Below, in pieces: positions 51,036 to 62,102 of a stretch of 64,000 nucleotides of DNA (its first letter is position 1; each line of letters begins with the position of its first letter). The position numbers and the translations under genes were made by a program. The DNA is taken from NCBI GenBank assembly GCA_905479075.1, contig CAJQLA010000001.1, positions 122,514 through 186,513 of the forward strand. The letters run 5' to 3'. This DNA comes from an uncultured Gammaproteobacteria bacterium (GTDB lineage: Bacteria; Pseudomonadota; Gammaproteobacteria; Nitrosococcales; Methylophagaceae). The notes beneath the pieces are model-generated. The model made no database searches and was not told where the DNA came from. It worked only from the letters and a program-made list of their open reading frames with translations.

Positions 51036-53204
51036 TTATCGGCGTTTACGCCTTAAGGGCTTAACTTTTGATTTAGGTGTATGGCGAACGTGTTGCGTCC
51101 TAAAGCTTTTAGTCGCTGTTTTCCCTGTACGTTTACCCTCACCTCTTTCACCCGTTCCCGCTGGTTGCCATGTCGGTATCAAGTGTTTCTTACCATTGCC
51201 AATAAGGTCTGCTCGTCCCATCTTCTGCAATGCGTCTCTCAACATCGGCCAATTCTCGGGGTCGTGATAGCGTAAGAATGCTTTATGTAAGCGACGCACT
51301 TTTATACCTTTAGGAACAACAATGTCGCCGCCTTTGCGGTTAACTTTTTTCAAGGTGTTTTTACCTGAATGATACATGGCTGCCGCCGCAGACATTGGCG
51401 AAGGTAAATAAGCTTGCACCTGATCGGCGCGAAAGCCGTTACGTTTCAACCATAAGGCAAGATTCATCATATCTTTATCAGTGGTACCCGGATGTGCCGC
51501 AATGAAATAAGGAATCAAATATTGCTCTTTACCTGCCGCTTTAGAATATTTATCAAACATGGCTTTAAACTTATCGTAAGTGCCAATACCAGGTTTCATC
51601 ATTTGGTCTAGCGGTCCTTCCTCTGTATGTTCAGGCGCTATTTTCAGATAGCCGCCCACATGATGAGTGACTAATTCTTTAACGTATTCTGGTGATAAAA
51701 CGGCAAGATCATAACGAAGACCCGAAGCAATCAATATTTTTTTAATGCCTGGCAGCGACCTGGCTCTACGATATAAATTAATTAGTGGCGTATGATCGGT
51801 ATTCAAGTTTTTACAAACGCCAGGATAGACACAGGACAACCGGCGACAACTAGCTTCAATTTCTTCGCTTTTACAAGCCAAGCGATACATATTTGCGGTT
51901 GGACCGCCCAAATCAGAAATGACACCTGTAAAACCCGGTGCTGTATCTCTAATTGCTTCAACTTCTTTAATAATCGAGTCTTCGGAACGGTTTTGGATAA
52001 TGCGACCTTCATGTTCTGTAATTGAACAGAAAGTACAGCCACCAAAACAGCCACGCATGATATTGACTGAAAAACGGATCATTTCGTAAGCTGGAATATT
52101 CTTATCACCGTACTGTTCATGTGCCACACGGCTATAAGGCAAATCAAACACACCGTCCATTTCACTCGTTGTTAACGGGATAGGAGGTGGGTTAAGCCAA
52201 ACATCTCGCTCGCCATGTTGTTGTACCAAAGCAAAGGCATTACCAGGGTTGGTTTCTAAATGCAGAATCCGTGAGGTGTGGGCATACAGGACACTATCTT
52301 CTTTTACATCATGATAGCCAGGCAAACGAACAACGGTACGCGACTTGTCCTTGATTTCAGCACGTTTGATATGAAGCTGTATTACTTGCGCGCCATCATC
52401 AGGTTTTGATGATGCTTGTTTCGAGCCTTCACAACTTGTCGCCGTTTTCATTTGATAGGGATCAACGGGAGGATTTAGCTTACCTGGCGTATCAACACTC
52501 GTTGAGTCTTTCTCCCACCATTCCTCTCTTTGTCCATGTTTGACAACAAAAGCAGTGCCTCGAATATCTGTTAAATCCTTAATAGGTTCTTTACGAGCTA
52601 AGCGATGCGCTATTTCAACGACTTGACGTTCGCCGTTACCGTATACCAGCAAATCAGCTTTCGAGTCCATAATGACACTACGTCTTACTTTTTCAGACCA
52701 ATAATCATAATGCGCAATACGACGTAAGCTAGCTTCAATACCGCCGATTACGACGGGAACACCTTTATAAGCTTCTCGGCAGCGTTGACTATAAGCTACG
52801 ACACAGCGATCAGGCCTTTTGCCACCTTCACCATCTGCAGTATACGCATCGTTACTCCGAATTCGACGATCAGAGGTATAACGATTAACCATCGAGTCCA
52901 TATTGCCGCCAGTGACGCCAAAGAAAAGATTAGGCTGACCTAACTGCTTAAAATCCTCAGCACTTGTCCAATCTGGTTGGGAAATAATGCCAACACGAAA
53001 CCCTTGTGCTTCTAATAAACGGCCAATTAAAGCCATACCGAAGCTGGGATGATCCACATAGGCATCACCCGTTACTAGAATAATGTCACAGGAATCCCAG
53101 CCTAATAGCTCCATCTCTTGCTTTGACATGGGTAACTGAGGCGAGACACCAAAACGATGAGCCCAAAACTTGCGGTATGAAAAGATATCTGGAGCAGCTT
53201 GCAT
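51036..53204 (-). CDS. YgiQ family radical SAM protein
   Basis: A 722-residue protein matching YgiQ (UPF0313) in length. N-terminal [50 protein letters not shown], and the radical SAM motif C-x3-C-x2-C in [18 protein letters not shown]. The tail is Lys/Arg-rich. The family is widespread; its reaction is not firmly established. It is 12 bases upstream of the cytochrome b561 gene, which may share its transcript. Confidence 0.96.
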   Translation of the reverse strand: MQAAPDIFSYRKFWAHRFGVSPQLPMSKQEMELLGWDSCDIILVTGDAYVDHPSFGMALIGRLLEAQGFRVGIISQPDWTSAEDFKQLGQPNLFFGVTGGNMDSMVNRYTSDRRIRSNDAYTADGEGGKRPDRCVVAYSQRCREAYKGVPVVIGGIEASLRRIAHYDYWSEKVRRSVIMDSKADLLVYGNGERQVVEIAHRLARKEPIKDLTDIRGTAFVVKHGQREEWWEKDSTSVDTPGKLNPPVDPYQMKTATSCEGSKQASSKPDDGAQVIQLHIKRAEIKDKSRTVVRLPGYHDVKEDSVLYAHTSRILHLETNPGNAFALVQQHGERDVWLNPPPIPLTTSEMDGVFDLPYSRVAHEQYGDKNIPAYEMIRFSVNIMRGCFGGCTFCSITEHEGRIIQNRSEDSIIKEVEAIRDTAPGFTGVISDLGGPTANMYRLACKSEEIEASCRRLSCVYPGVCKNLNTDHTPLINLYRRARSLPGIKKILIASGLRYDLAVLSPEYVKELVTHHVGGYLKIAPEHTEEGPLDQMMKPGIGTYDKFKAMFDKYSKAAGKEQYLIPYFIAAHPGTTDKDMMNLALWLKRNGFRADQVQAYLPSPMSAAAAMYHSGKNTLKKVNRKGGDIVVPKGIKVRRLHKAFLRYHDPENWPMLRDALQKMGRADLIGNGKKHLIPTWQPAGTGERGEGKRTGKTATKSFRTQHVRHTPKSKVKPLRRKRR

Positions 53205-53277
53205 ATTGCCTCGGCCAAAGCAAATTAAGTAAGAAAGACTTACTATTCTATCAAATATCTAGGGTCAACAAGGTTTG

Positions 53278-53850
53278 TTAGTCAACTATGCTAACAGGCG
53301 TCCCCTTGCTAATGAGTTGACTTAACTCTTCTATTTCTTGATTACGTAAGGCGATACAACCACGCGTCCAATCAATATTCTGATGGATCTGGATTTTTTC
53401 ATTCGTTTCAAGACCAATCCCATGAATACCTATCGCGCCACCCAAGGCTGTATTTTGAGGGGGTTGCAAACCATAAACATGGGCGTCAAGGATATCTCTA
53501 TATTGTTTCCGGGAGATAACATTACTTCTAAGCGCCTTAGTTGCATCCGCCATATTGGGATAATTTAGCTGAATGAACAGATGAAATTTATCACTTTCTC
53601 TAACATTGGTAATTCTATATTGACCTGATGGTGTTTTGTAATCACCCTCTCTCAACTTAGATGTGCTTCCACCACTACCTAAAGCGACTTTATAGCTTCG
53701 AAGGGTTTGACCATTCTTCTTTACCATTAACTTATGCTGCGATCGTGACAGTACAATTTCCACCGCCTCGCCAGAAGCTATAGCATTAGGGGCAAAAGCC
53801 ATACTCACATAAATAAAAAAGCCCAATAAGCTTAAAAAGCGTCGCATCAT
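53278..53850 (-). CDS. L,D-transpeptidase (YkuD/YafK type), exported
   Basis: A 190-residue protein from the ATG pair at 53850. The first in-frame ATG, 18 bases upstream, adds residues before the signal peptide. The signal peptide ends near PNAIA. The YkuD domain shows IVLSRSQHKLMVKKNGQTLRSYKVALG, REGDYKTPSGQYRI, and the active-site motif IHGIGLETN followed by TRGCIALRN with the nucleophilic cysteine. Members cross-link or modify peptidoglycan in the periplasm. Whether it is a transpeptidase or a DpaA/YafK-like amidase cannot be told by eye. Confidence 0.92.
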   Translation of the reverse strand: MMRRFLSLLGFFIYVSMAFAPNAIASGEAVEIVLSRSQHKLMVKKNGQTLRSYKVALGSGGSTSKLREGDYKTPSGQYRITNVRESDKFHLFIQLNYPNMADATKALRSNVISRKQYRDILDAHVYGLQPPQNTALGGAIGIHGIGLETNEKIQIHQNIDWTRGCIALRNQEIEELSQLISKGTPVSIVD

Positions 53851-53920
53851 TTTAATTTCACAAGTCATAAATAACGCACAGTTTACCTAATTTATTCAAA
53901 ACCTTGAATAATAATAGGAA

Positions 53921-54727
53921 TTATAAAAACAAGCGGCCTATAAATGGACGGTTTCGGCGTGTTAATTCGCGTAATGATTTAGGTAAATTAATACCGAGTT
54001 GGGACTCCTGTAAGTCAACTGAATTTTTGAACTTTTTTAATGCCGCTTGTGTAACTAATTGTTTCGTTGCCAAGCCAATGATATTGCCTTTATTTTCGAC
54101 AGGCAGAACCATTGTTTTTCCCTCAAAACTCTGGTTAATGTATTCCATAGTCCGCTTGAAACCTGGTCTATCACTCCCCCAAAGATTAATGCTCATCACA
54201 CCATCATGGCTTAATATGCCCGCACAAGCATCAAAAAAGGCAGGAATTCCTACGCTCGTTGACATACCTATATGATCGTAAGCATCGACCAATAACAAAT
54301 CATAAACACTGTCATCACTGTAAAAACGATCTTGCACAAATTGATATCCATCACCTAGATGAATCGTTAATCTATCCTCGTCCTCAGGTACGCCAAAATA
54401 GCCATGAGCAACTTTAACAACATCTTCTCGATATTCAGCAACGTCTATTTGGCAAGCAGGAAAATGATGCAATAAGAACTTCACCAATGAGCCTCCGCCT
54501 AGCCCAATCACCAGTATCTTCTGTGGTTGTGTATTAAATAATAGTGCGGCCATCATCGCTTCCGTGTAGGTAAGCTCTAAAGTATAGGGTGTCTCTATCG
54601 ACATACAGCTTTGACGTGGATGCGTTCCAAAATGCATAGAGCGGCTATCCCCAAGGTCAACGACCTCTATAACACCATCATCAGAGTGAGATTGATGAAC
54701 AACTAAGCCGTCATAATAAAGTCGCAT
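53921..54727 (-). CDS. Spermidine synthase-like methyltransferase-fold protein
   Basis: A 268-residue protein from the ATG at 54727, one base after the upstream stop; a TTG 24 bases earlier overlaps that gene. The fold's nucleotide motif is ILVIGLGGGSLVKFLLHHFP, followed by VAEYREDVVKVAHGYFGV and LLLVDAYDHIGMS, the polyamine-binding region. The family includes true spermidine synthases and uncharacterised relatives. The N-terminal domain is shorter than in authentic SpeE, so aminopropyl transfer is not certain. Confidence 0.8.
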   Translation of the reverse strand: MRLYYDGLVVHQSHSDDGVIEVVDLGDSRSMHFGTHPRQSCMSIETPYTLELTYTEAMMAALLFNTQPQKILVIGLGGGSLVKFLLHHFPACQIDVAEYREDVVKVAHGYFGVPEDEDRLTIHLGDGYQFVQDRFYSDDSVYDLLLVDAYDHIGMSTSVGIPAFFDACAGILSHDGVMSINLWGSDRPGFKRTMEYINQSFEGKTMVLPVENKGNIIGLATKQLVTQAALKKFKNSVDLQESQLGINLPKSLRELTRRNRPFIGRLFL

Positions 54728-54728
54728 C

Positions 54729-55592
54729 TTAGTTTTGACCTTGTTGGTCAAACTGTGTTCTCAACCAACCTCTAAGTGTTGAAATCAACATTGGTTCTAA
54801 ACCATAATAAACATGATTAGCCCCTATAATTTCTCTATCCGAATAATTTGCTTCTTCATTACGTTTCATCCTCACTTTCCGCTGTGCGACTGCTTGTTCT
54901 ATTCCCGCTAGATCCCGCGAACCAAAGACATCTAAAACAGGCAATTCAAGTAAGCCAAACTCTTGTTGTTTGGTTATTATCGGCGTACTGATTAACACAA
55001 GTGCTGAAACCGCTCCACTGTTATTTTGTAAGGACTCAAAAGCTAAATTACCACCTTGGCCAAGACCGATAAAAATGATTTGCTCAAAGTCCTTTTCTTT
55101 TAAAAAAGCGAGTGCAGCAGCAATGCGTTGTTCGTTTGATACAACAGGCAAAGTTTTAGCATCTTCAGCCTCGCCATTACTTTCAGCCTTTTCCAAACTC
55201 GCAGACAACAAAATATTTGGCTCAAACGGCAGATTAAGACTGACATTCAATGACGACCACCCGAATTCAGGAAGTGCATGTCTTAATGTTGTAATAACGC
55301 CATTACTTTCAAATTGCTCGCCTTGATCATGAAATAACACAACCGCACCTTTGCGCTCACCATAGCTTTCTTCTATATAAGCCGCATCAATTTGTTCACC
55401 CGCAACGGTTAATGGACTAAAACCCGTGGTAGGGCTATTCACTTGATAACTATTGTTATCGTTAGATCGCTGTTCTTGTCCATCCATTTCCATTTTATTA
55501 TTTTCTGATGGGTTTTTATCTGCAGCCAGCAGCTGGGTTGGGCTAATAAGGGAAGCCAGAAAATAAAGAGTACCTATGTATTGTTGCGTCAC
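54729..55592 (-). CDS. DUF3530 family exported alpha/beta hydrolase
   Basis: A 287-residue protein with a GTG start and a signal peptide (cut near TQLLA). A low-complexity stretch (residues 28-50) is followed by an alpha/beta-hydrolase-like domain: GAVVLFHDQGEQFESNGVITTLRHALPEFGWSSLNVSL, IIFIGLGQGGNLAFESL (the expected nucleophile elbow, here GLGQGG without Ser) and ISTPIITKQQEFGLLELPVLDVFGSRDL. The nucleophile Ser is missing, as is typical of DUF3530. It precedes the spermidine-synthase-like gene by one base. Function unknown. Confidence 0.82.
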   Translation of the reverse strand: MTQQYIGTLYFLASLISPTQLLAADKNPSENNKMEMDGQEQRSNDNNSYQVNSPTTGFSPLTVAGEQIDAAYIEESYGERKGAVVLFHDQGEQFESNGVITTLRHALPEFGWSSLNVSLNLPFEPNILLSASLEKAESNGEAEDAKTLPVVSNEQRIAAALAFLKEKDFEQIIFIGLGQGGNLAFESLQNNSGAVSALVLISTPIITKQQEFGLLELPVLDVFGSRDLAGIEQAVAQRKVRMKRNEEANYSDREIIGANHVYYGLEPMLISTLRGWLRTQFDQQGQN

Positions 55593-55742
55593 TCGTCTTC
55601 ATCCTAATGTTAAGGTTACAGCTATGCACATCAGTATAATAAGCTATCGATAATTACAAAAGCTGAAAAAAGACGTCAGTTACGGTAAAGTACTACGTTT
55701 AACATCCAACATTCATAATTAACTAATTTAAAGAGTAACACT

Positions 55743-56435
55743 ATGGCTGATTTTAAAATTGCTCCATCTATTCTTTCTGCTGACTTCGCGCGTTTAGGTG
55801 AAGAAGTCACTAATGTCCTTACGTCAGGTGCTGATATTGTTCATTTTGACGTCATGGACAATCATTATGTTCCTAACTTGACTATCGGTCCTTTAGTTTG
55901 CGATGCATTGCGTAAACATGGTGTTACTGCTGAAATTGATGTTCATTTAATGGTTAAACCTGTTGACCGCATTATCCCTGATTTTGCTAAAGCTGGCGCT
56001 AGCTACATCACTTTTCATCCTGAAGCATCAGACCATATCGATCGCAGCCTACAATTGGTAAAAGCAGAAGGTTGTAAAACAGGTTTAGTGTTTAACCCTG
56101 CTACACCATTAAGCTTAGCTGAGCATGTATTAGATAAAGTTGACCGTATCTTACTCATGTCTGTGAATCCTGGCTTCGGAGGTCAATCATTTATCCCTCA
56201 CACATTAGATAAGCTACGTGAAGCACGCAAAATGATTGATGAAAGTGGTTATGACATTGACCTTGAGATAGACGGCGGTGTTAATGTGAAAAACATCCGT
56301 GAAATCGCTGAAGCAGGTGCACGTACTTTTGTTGCAGGCTCTGCTCTATTTGGCGCTGCGAATGAAAGCGATCCACACCATTACGAAACAATCGTTGCTG
56401 CCATGCGTGCTGAATTAGCTCAAGCTAATGTCTAA
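55743..56435 (+). CDS. rpe: Ribulose-phosphate 3-epimerase
   Basis: A 230-residue TIM-barrel enzyme. Signatures: [63 protein letters not shown] and [12 protein letters not shown]. It interconverts ribulose-5-phosphate and xylulose-5-phosphate in the pentose phosphate or Calvin pathway. It precedes trpE by 79 bases. The gph gene often found between them in related genomes is missing. Confidence 0.97.
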   Translation: MADFKIAPSILSADFARLGEEVTNVLTSGADIVHFDVMDNHYVPNLTIGPLVCDALRKHGVTAEIDVHLMVKPVDRIIPDFAKAGASYITFHPEASDHIDRSLQLVKAEGCKTGLVFNPATPLSLAEHVLDKVDRILLMSVNPGFGGQSFIPHTLDKLREARKMIDESGYDIDLEIDGGVNVKNIREIAEAGARTFVAGSALFGAANESDPHHYETIVAAMRAELAQANV

Positions 56436-56514
56436 TAAACATGGCATTAACCAAGCAAGCCCTGATGCTGTAATTAATAGCTTTACCGAGCTAAACAGCT
56501 TGTTCTAAAATAGT

Positions 56515-58011
56515 ATGACCGAAGAAGAATTCGAACACCTTGCCCAGCAGGGATATAACCGAATACCTGTTGCCCGTGAGATATTAGCGGATTTAGATAC
56601 GCCTCTTAGTACCTATTTAAAAGTGGCTGACGCGCCTTATTCGTATTTGTTTGAATCGGTTCATGGTGGAGAGAAATGGGGTCGCTATTCCATTATCGGC
56701 CTGCCTTGTGAAACGGTTGTCAGAATCACTGGTAAAACGATCGAAACCAGCCATAATGGTAAATTAATAGAGCAGGTACAATCAGCTGATCCCCTAGCTT
56801 GGATTGAGAACTTTAAAGCCCAATACAAAGTACCTGATTTAGACAATTTACCCCGCTTTAATGGTGGACTTGTTGGTTATTTTGGATACGATACCGTTAG
56901 GTATATAGAGCCTAGATTAGGTGACTGTCCAAATCCTGATCCACTGGCTTGCCCCGATATCTTACTCATGGTTTCAAATGATCTCATTGTTTTTGATAAC
57001 CTGAGTGGCAGACTGTTTCTAATTGTCCATGCTGATACTGAAAACAAGCAAGCCTATCAACAAGCACAGAACAACCTAGACAAACTGACTCAATTCTTAC
57101 GAACTGCTACGCCAAAATACAGCTCCAAGGCAACAGGGAAAACAGTCAATGAAGATGATTTCATTTCAGGCTTTACCCATGATGGCTATATTGATGCGGT
57201 AGAAAAAGCCAAGCAATATATTACTGATGGCGACATTATGCAGGTTGTCTTGTCTCAGCGCCTGTCTATCCCCTTCTCTGCTCAAGGCATTGATTTATAT
57301 AGAGCTTTGAGAACCTTAAACCCCTCGCCTTATATGTATTACCTCAATCTTGATGATTTCTATATTGTCGGCTCATCTCCTGAAATTTTGGTACGAATGG
57401 AAGATGATGAAGTGACTGTGAGACCTATTGCTGGCACGCGTCCAAGAGGTAAAACACCTGAAGAAGACAAAGCCTTAGAACAAGATTTACTTGCAGATCC
57501 AAAAGAACTCGCCGAACATTTAATGTTGATCGACCTGGGTCGCAATGATGCAGGGCGGGTTAGTCAGATTGGTACCGTCAAATTAACCGCTAAAATGGTT
57601 ATTGAACGCTATTCTCATGTAATGCATATTGTGTCTAATGTCACAGGCCAAGTTGTACCAGATATGACTTGCATCGATGCGTTACGCGCCACCTTTCCTG
57701 CAGGTACTGTCAGTGGTGCAGCTAAAGTCCGTGCGATGGAAATTATAGATGAACTTGAACCCATAAAACGCGGCGTATACGCAGGCGCAGTCGGATATTT
57801 ATCATGGTCGGGCAATATGGACACAGCCATCGCTATTCGCACTGCTGTGATTAAAGACAACACATTACATATTCAAGCCGGCGCTGGCATTGTTTATGAC
57901 TCTGTCCCAGAAATGGAATGGCAAGAAACAATGAATAAGGCCCGTGCTGTATTTCGCGCCGTCTCGATGGCCGAAGCTGGACTTGATGTCAACTCTACTC
58001 AACATAAATAA
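56515..58011 (+). CDS. trpE: Anthranilate synthase component I TrpE
   Basis: A 498-residue chorismate-binding enzyme. The N-terminal tryptophan-feedback region has [19 protein letters not shown], with the LLES-like motif (YLFESV). The catalytic half includes [23 protein letters not shown] [41 protein letters not shown] and the C-terminal [19 protein letters not shown]. With TrpG it makes anthranilate from chorismate. I found no leader peptide with Trp codons upstream, so attenuation is not supported. Confidence 0.98.
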   Translation: MTEEEFEHLAQQGYNRIPVAREILADLDTPLSTYLKVADAPYSYLFESVHGGEKWGRYSIIGLPCETVVRITGKTIETSHNGKLIEQVQSADPLAWIENFKAQYKVPDLDNLPRFNGGLVGYFGYDTVRYIEPRLGDCPNPDPLACPDILLMVSNDLIVFDNLSGRLFLIVHADTENKQAYQQAQNNLDKLTQFLRTATPKYSSKATGKTVNEDDFISGFTHDGYIDAVEKAKQYITDGDIMQVVLSQRLSIPFSAQGIDLYRALRTLNPSPYMYYLNLDDFYIVGSSPEILVRMEDDEVTVRPIAGTRPRGKTPEEDKALEQDLLADPKELAEHLMLIDLGRNDAGRVSQIGTVKLTAKMVIERYSHVMHIVSNVTGQVVPDMTCIDALRATFPAGTVSGAAKVRAMEIIDELEPIKRGVYAGAVGYLSWSGNMDTAIAIRTAVIKDNTLHIQAGAGIVYDSVPEMEWQETMNKARAVFRAVSMAEAGLDVNSTQHK

Positions 58012-58023
58012 TGGATATCAATC

Positions 58024-58602
58024 ATGCTCTTGATGATCGATAATTACGACTCTTTCACATACAACCTAGTTCAGTATTTTGGTGAACTCGGTGCTAATGT
58101 TGACGTGCATCGTAATGACAAAATTAGCTTGGATGAAATCAAAGCACTTGATCCTGAAAAAATCGTCATTTCACCTGGCCCATGCACACCAAATGAAGCA
58201 GGTATTTCCCTTGACGTGATCCAAGCCTTTGCCGGCAAAAAACCAATACTTGGTGTATGCCTTGGCCATCAATCTATAGGCCAAGCGTTTGGTGGTGATA
58301 TTATTCATGCTAGTCAGATAATGCATGGCAAAACGTCTGATGTGTATCATAATAATTCTGCTGTTTTCAGTAAGTTATCAAACCCATTTAAAGCAACACG
58401 TTACCATTCACTTGTCATTGATAAAACGACATTGCCAGACTGTTTTGAGATAACAGCGTGGACACAAAATGAAGACGGTAGCCTAGATGAGATTATGGGT
58501 GTTCGGCATAAAACACTCGACATAGAAGGTGTACAATTTCATCCGGAATCCATTTTGACTGAACATGGTCATACCTTATTAAGAAACTTTCTCAATGGCT
58601 AA
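58024..58602 (+). CDS. trpG: Anthranilate synthase component II (glutamine amidotransferase) TrpG
   Basis: A 192-residue class I glutamine amidotransferase: [37 protein letters not shown], the nucleophile elbow [15 protein letters not shown] with the catalytic Cys, and the C-terminal His-Glu in [12 protein letters not shown]. It supplies ammonia to TrpE and may double as PabA. It starts 12 bases after trpE and its last 8 bases overlap trpD. Confidence 0.98.
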   Translation: MLLMIDNYDSFTYNLVQYFGELGANVDVHRNDKISLDEIKALDPEKIVISPGPCTPNEAGISLDVIQAFAGKKPILGVCLGHQSIGQAFGGDIIHASQIMHGKTSDVYHNNSAVFSKLSNPFKATRYHSLVIDKTTLPDCFEITAWTQNEDGSLDEIMGVRHKTLDIEGVQFHPESILTEHGHTLLRNFLNG

Positions 58603-59620
58603 CTCTATGACGATTCAACAAGCAATAAAAGCAGTCATTCAAAGACAAGATCTCACATCTGACCAAATGATTTCGGTTATGGAAGAAATCATGACTGGAC
58701 AAGCAACGGCTTCTCAAATAGGTGGCTTTCTTGTCGGCTTGCAAATGAAAGGTGAAACCGTCATTGAAATTGCGGCTGCCGCTAAAGTCATGCGTAATTT
58801 GGCGACCTCTGTAAACATTACAGGCGATCACATTGTTGATACCTGTGGCACAGGTGGCGATGGTGCAAGTACATTTAATGTATCTACTGCAAGTGCCTTC
58901 GTTGCCGCAGCAGCAGGTGCTACTGTAGCGAAACATGGTAATCGCTCCATCAGCAGCAGTTCAGGTAGCGCCGATGTGTTAGAAGCGGCTGGTGTCAATC
59001 TAGATATTTCACCAGAACAAGTCAGCCACTGCATTAATACTATCGGCGTTGGTTTTATGTTTGCTCAAAAGCATCATGGTGCCATGAAACATGCTATTGG
59101 CCCTAGGCGTGAAATGGCTGTTCGAACCATCTTTAACTTACTTGGCCCTCTAACCAACCCAGCAAAAGCAAACCATCAAGTGCTTGGCGTTTTCGATAAG
59201 AAATGGGTTGAACCTATGGCTCAGGTACTCAAAGAGTTAGGTAGCGACCATGTTTTGGTCGTTCATGCAGAAGATGGCCTTGATGAAATTAGTATTGGCT
59301 CACCTACTCATATTGCCGAATTAAAAGGTGGAGACATTCATTGTTATACCATCCAACCGGAAGACTTTGGTTTAGTTCGCGCTCCAATTAAGCAACTCGC
59401 GGTTAATGATGCGAAAGAAAGCCTCGCTGTTATTAAGTCCATTTTTGCAGGTCAATCTGGTGCCGCTAGAGATATTGTCGCCTTAAATGCGGGTGCCGCT
59501 ATCTATGCTGCCGATATAGCATCAAACTTATCTGCAGGTATTGAACAAGCACAAGCGCTACTCGATAACGGACTTGCCCAACAAAAACTGGATGAACTTA
59601 TTCGCTGTTCTCACACATAG
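58595..59620 (+). CDS. trpD: Anthranilate phosphoribosyltransferase TrpD
   Basis: A 341-residue enzyme with the PRPP-binding motifs intact: [47 protein letters not shown] and [13 protein letters not shown], and [10 protein letters not shown]. This distinguishes it from the TrpD2 at 23009-24058, where these motifs are altered. It attaches phosphoribose to anthranilate. It overlaps trpG by 8 bases and precedes trpC by 14. Confidence 0.98.
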   Translation: MANSMTIQQAIKAVIQRQDLTSDQMISVMEEIMTGQATASQIGGFLVGLQMKGETVIEIAAAAKVMRNLATSVNITGDHIVDTCGTGGDGASTFNVSTASAFVAAAAGATVAKHGNRSISSSSGSADVLEAAGVNLDISPEQVSHCINTIGVGFMFAQKHHGAMKHAIGPRREMAVRTIFNLLGPLTNPAKANHQVLGVFDKKWVEPMAQVLKELGSDHVLVVHAEDGLDEISIGSPTHIAELKGGDIHCYTIQPEDFGLVRAPIKQLAVNDAKESLAVIKSIFAGQSGAARDIVALNAGAAIYAADIASNLSAGIEQAQALLDNGLAQQKLDELIRCSHT

Positions 59621-59634
59621 ACTAAAGAAAAGAC

Positions 59635-60432
59635 ATGACTGATACACCTGATATTTTAAAAAAAATCTTAAATCGTAAACAAGAAGAAATCGCTCAACGT
59701 AGTGCAGCAACTTCATTGAAAGACATGATGATATTGGCTGAAAATGCCGACACACCAAGAGGTTTTGTCGCAGCTATTGAATCAAAAATTCATACCGGTA
59801 ATGCAGCTGTCATTGCAGAAATTAAAAAAGCATCGCCTAGTAAAGGCCTCTTACGCGAACACTTTGTTCCCGCCGAAATTGCAAAAAGCTATGAGGACAA
59901 TGGCGCCGCTTGCTTATCAGTATTAACGGATCAGGACTTCTTTCAGGGACATGAAGACTTCTTACAACAAGCACGTAATGCCACAAAACTACCTGTAATC
60001 CGTAAAGATTTTATTATTGACCCTTATCAAGTTTATGAAGCACGTGCGATTAATGCTGACTGCATCTTATTGATTGTTTCTGCACTCGATGACATACAAT
60101 TAGCAGAGTTAAGTGATCTAGCAATGCATCTTGATATGGACGTCTTAGTCGAAGTTCATGATCTTGAAGAACTAGAGCGCGCCCTATTTCTTAATCTACC
60201 GTTAATTGGTATTAATAATCGGAATCTGAGCACATTTGAAACAAACTTATCTACAACACTTGATCTATTGGCTCGTATTCCAAAAGAACATACTGTCATC
60301 ACTGAAAGTGGTATACATACACCCGAAGATGTTGCCCTGATGCGAGAGCACCAAGTAAATGGCTTTCTAATTGGTGAAGCCTTTATGCGGGCTGACAATC
60401 CAGGCCAACAATTAAAACAGTTATTTAGCTAA
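59635..60432 (+). CDS. trpC: Indole-3-glycerol phosphate synthase TrpC
   Basis: A 265-residue TIM-barrel enzyme: N-terminal [34 protein letters not shown] with the catalytic Lys, [61 protein letters not shown] and [12 protein letters not shown]. It is monofunctional (no TrpF fusion). It is the last gene of trpEGDC. trpB, trpA and trpF are elsewhere. Confidence 0.98.
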   Translation: MTDTPDILKKILNRKQEEIAQRSAATSLKDMMILAENADTPRGFVAAIESKIHTGNAAVIAEIKKASPSKGLLREHFVPAEIAKSYEDNGAACLSVLTDQDFFQGHEDFLQQARNATKLPVIRKDFIIDPYQVYEARAINADCILLIVSALDDIQLAELSDLAMHLDMDVLVEVHDLEELERALFLNLPLIGINNRNLSTFETNLSTTLDLLARIPKEHTVITESGIHTPEDVALMREHQVNGFLIGEAFMRADNPGQQLKQLFS

Positions 60433-60440
60433 CAGAAGCC

Positions 60441-61115
60441 TTAACTTAACACTGCTGGTTTACGATGTTCCTCATCATAAATGATCATTGTTTTCCCTCT
60501 TGCCCACACTAAACCTTGTTCTTGTAGGCTACGCAGTACACGTCCAGCCATTTCTCTAGAGCAACCTACCATTCGACTTATTTCTTGACGAGTGGCTTTG
60601 ATCTGTATGCCCTCTTCATGCTTGATAGCATCAGGTTGAACTGATAATTCTTTTAGTGCGGCAGCTACCCGGCCTGTTACATCTAGAAAGGCTAATTCAC
60701 TGGCTTTACGCGTCGTTGAAAGTAATCGTTTTGCCATATTTTCAGCAAGTAACTCTAACAACTTGGGATAACATTCTTTTAAGGTTGTTTGCGACAAACT
60801 CTTTATCTGCTGATAGGTAATTTCTTCTGTCCGACAATCTGTTTTCGCCCTCACAGTCACAGTACGATCGACCGTTTCTGAAAATAAACCAATCTCACCC
60901 AAAAAATCACCTTGGTTTAAGTGGGCAACGATTAACTCTTCTCCGTGTTCATTTTCCATGACAATGGTTACAGAACCTTCCCGCAAGTAATACAGCGTAT
61001 CAGCTGAATCACCAGGTCTAATGATGCTCGATTTGGCTGTGTAATGCTTGCTATGGCAGCTGCGAAAAAAATCGGCCAGATCTTCTTCAATTTGCTTATA
61101 TTTAATATAGTCCAC
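60441..61115 (-). CDS. crp: CRP/Vfr/Clp-type transcriptional regulator
   Basis: A 224-residue regulator with a GTG start. The cyclic-nucleotide fold includes GDFLGEIGLFSETVDRTVTVRA. The cAMP-contact Arg is present, but the neighbouring Ser of E. coli CRP is Thr (RT instead of RS). The hinge helix has TTRKASELAFLDVTGRVAAAL, and the HTH recognition helix is VGCSREMAGRVLRSL with the Arg-Glu and Arg that contact TGTGA. Overall it is nearest to Vfr of Pseudomonas and Clp of Xanthomonas. In xanthomonads Clp is relieved by low c-di-GMP, downstream of RpfG. It is divergent from the osmC-like gene, as in many gammaproteobacteria. Confidence 0.92.
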   Translation of the reverse strand: MDYIKYKQIEEDLADFFRSCHSKHYTAKSSIIRPGDSADTLYYLREGSVTIVMENEHGEELIVAHLNQGDFLGEIGLFSETVDRTVTVRAKTDCRTEEITYQQIKSLSQTTLKECYPKLLELLAENMAKRLLSTTRKASELAFLDVTGRVAAALKELSVQPDAIKHEEGIQIKATRQEISRMVGCSREMAGRVLRSLQEQGLVWARGKTMIIYDEEHRKPAVLS

Positions 61116-61169
61116 TTAAACCACCGCCCTATTAGTGTTTGTAAATAATCAAGTCATTGCATCACAGTT

Positions 61170-61198
61170 TTGACAATTAGCCTGCCTTATACTAGCTA
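61170..61198 (+). promoter_or_regulatory. Possible sigma-70 promoter of the osmC-like gene
   Basis: A perfect -35 box TTGACA (61170-61175) is followed after 17 bases by TAGCTA (61193-61198), a weak -10. It lies 47 bases upstream of the ATG at 61245 and points away from crp. A nearby half-site TCACA (61162-61166) has no matching partner. Confidence 0.35.
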
Positions 61199-61244
61199 AA
61201 TATGTCAAAATTAAAACTATTTATCAACACTGGATTAATTATTC

Positions 61245-61664
61245 ATGCAAGCAAAAGTGAAATGGGCACAAGATGTAAAGTTCATTGGTGAGTCAGGTAC
61301 TGGGCATAAAGTACATATGGACGGACCCGAAACAGCCGGTGGTGAAAATACAGGCATGCGTCCTATGGAACTGCTTTTACTGGGCTTAGGGGGCTGTACC
61401 AGCTTCGATGTCATTCAGATTTTACGTAAAGCTAGACAAGATGTTCATGATTGCGTTGTTTCTATTGATAGTGAACGTAGTGATGAAATTCCCAAAGTCT
61501 TTACCAAAATCCATGTTCATTTTACGATTACTGGAAAAGCTTTAAGTGAAAAACGTATAAAACGTGCGATTGAGTTATCGGCTGACAAATATTGTTCCGC
61601 ATCACTGATGCTCGCCAAAACAGCTGAAATCACGCATGATTATGAAATCATAAATGTAAACTAA
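61245..61664 (+). CDS. OsmC family protein (YhfA-like)
   Basis: A 139-residue protein with the OsmC/Ohr fold: GPETAGGENTGMRPMELLLLGLGGCTSFDVIQILRKARQDV holds the first conserved cysteine, and RAIELSADKYCSASLMLAKTAEI holds the second. It may reduce organic hydroperoxides, but the YhfA group next to crp is uncharacterised. The divergent crp-osmC layout is conserved in many gammaproteobacteria. Confidence 0.92.
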   Translation: MQAKVKWAQDVKFIGESGTGHKVHMDGPETAGGENTGMRPMELLLLGLGGCTSFDVIQILRKARQDVHDCVVSIDSERSDEIPKVFTKIHVHFTITGKALSEKRIKRAIELSADKYCSASLMLAKTAEITHDYEIINVN

Positions 61665-61701
61665 ATAAATCACATTTAGCTTATTATTGGAGTAATAATA
61701 T

Positions 61702-62097
61702 ATGGAAAGACCACCCGCTAGCAGCGGTATGCGCCACGTGGCAATATTTGTTAAAAAACTGGAAGCCTGTGAACACTTTTATGTACAGTTATTGGGCATG
61801 AAAGTTGAGTGGCGCCCTGATTTGAACAATGTCTATCTCACTTCAGGAAATGATAATCTTGCCTTACACAGAACAAATGAAGATTTTACGCATCAGCTAG
61901 AACAAAGGTTAGATCATATCGGTTTTATTATTAATAACGAAGAAGAAGTCGATCAGTGGTATGACTTTTTGAGTCATCACCAGATCCCAACACGACAGCC
62001 ACCAAGAACTCACAGAGATGGTGCTCGTAGCTTTTATTGTTATGATCCGGACGGTACAGTTGTACAGATTATTTATCACCCACCCATTAGCAGTTAA
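61702..62097 (+). CDS. VOC family (glyoxalase/bleomycin-resistance fold) protein
   Basis: A 131-residue protein with two beta-alpha-beta-beta-beta modules: GMRHVAIFVKKLEACEHFYVQLLGMKVEWRPD and LDHIGFIINNEEEVDQWYDFLSHHQIPT, ending in SFYCYDPDGTVVQIIYHPP. The possible metal ligands are the His in RHVAI, the His in LDHIG and the Glu of the second module, which is replaced by Gln in VVQII. The substrate is unknown. It is 37 bases after the osmC-like gene. Confidence 0.88.
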   Translation: MERPPASSGMRHVAIFVKKLEACEHFYVQLLGMKVEWRPDLNNVYLTSGNDNLALHRTNEDFTHQLEQRLDHIGFIINNEEEVDQWYDFLSHHQIPTRQPPRTHRDGARSFYCYDPDGTVVQIIYHPPISS

Positions 62098-62102
62098 TTA
62101 TT

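Noticed and set aside
53220..53250. Hairpin between the L,D-transpeptidase and ygiQ genes
   Set aside because: The arms are only 6 bp and there is no T-run of use for either strand, so it is not called as a terminator.
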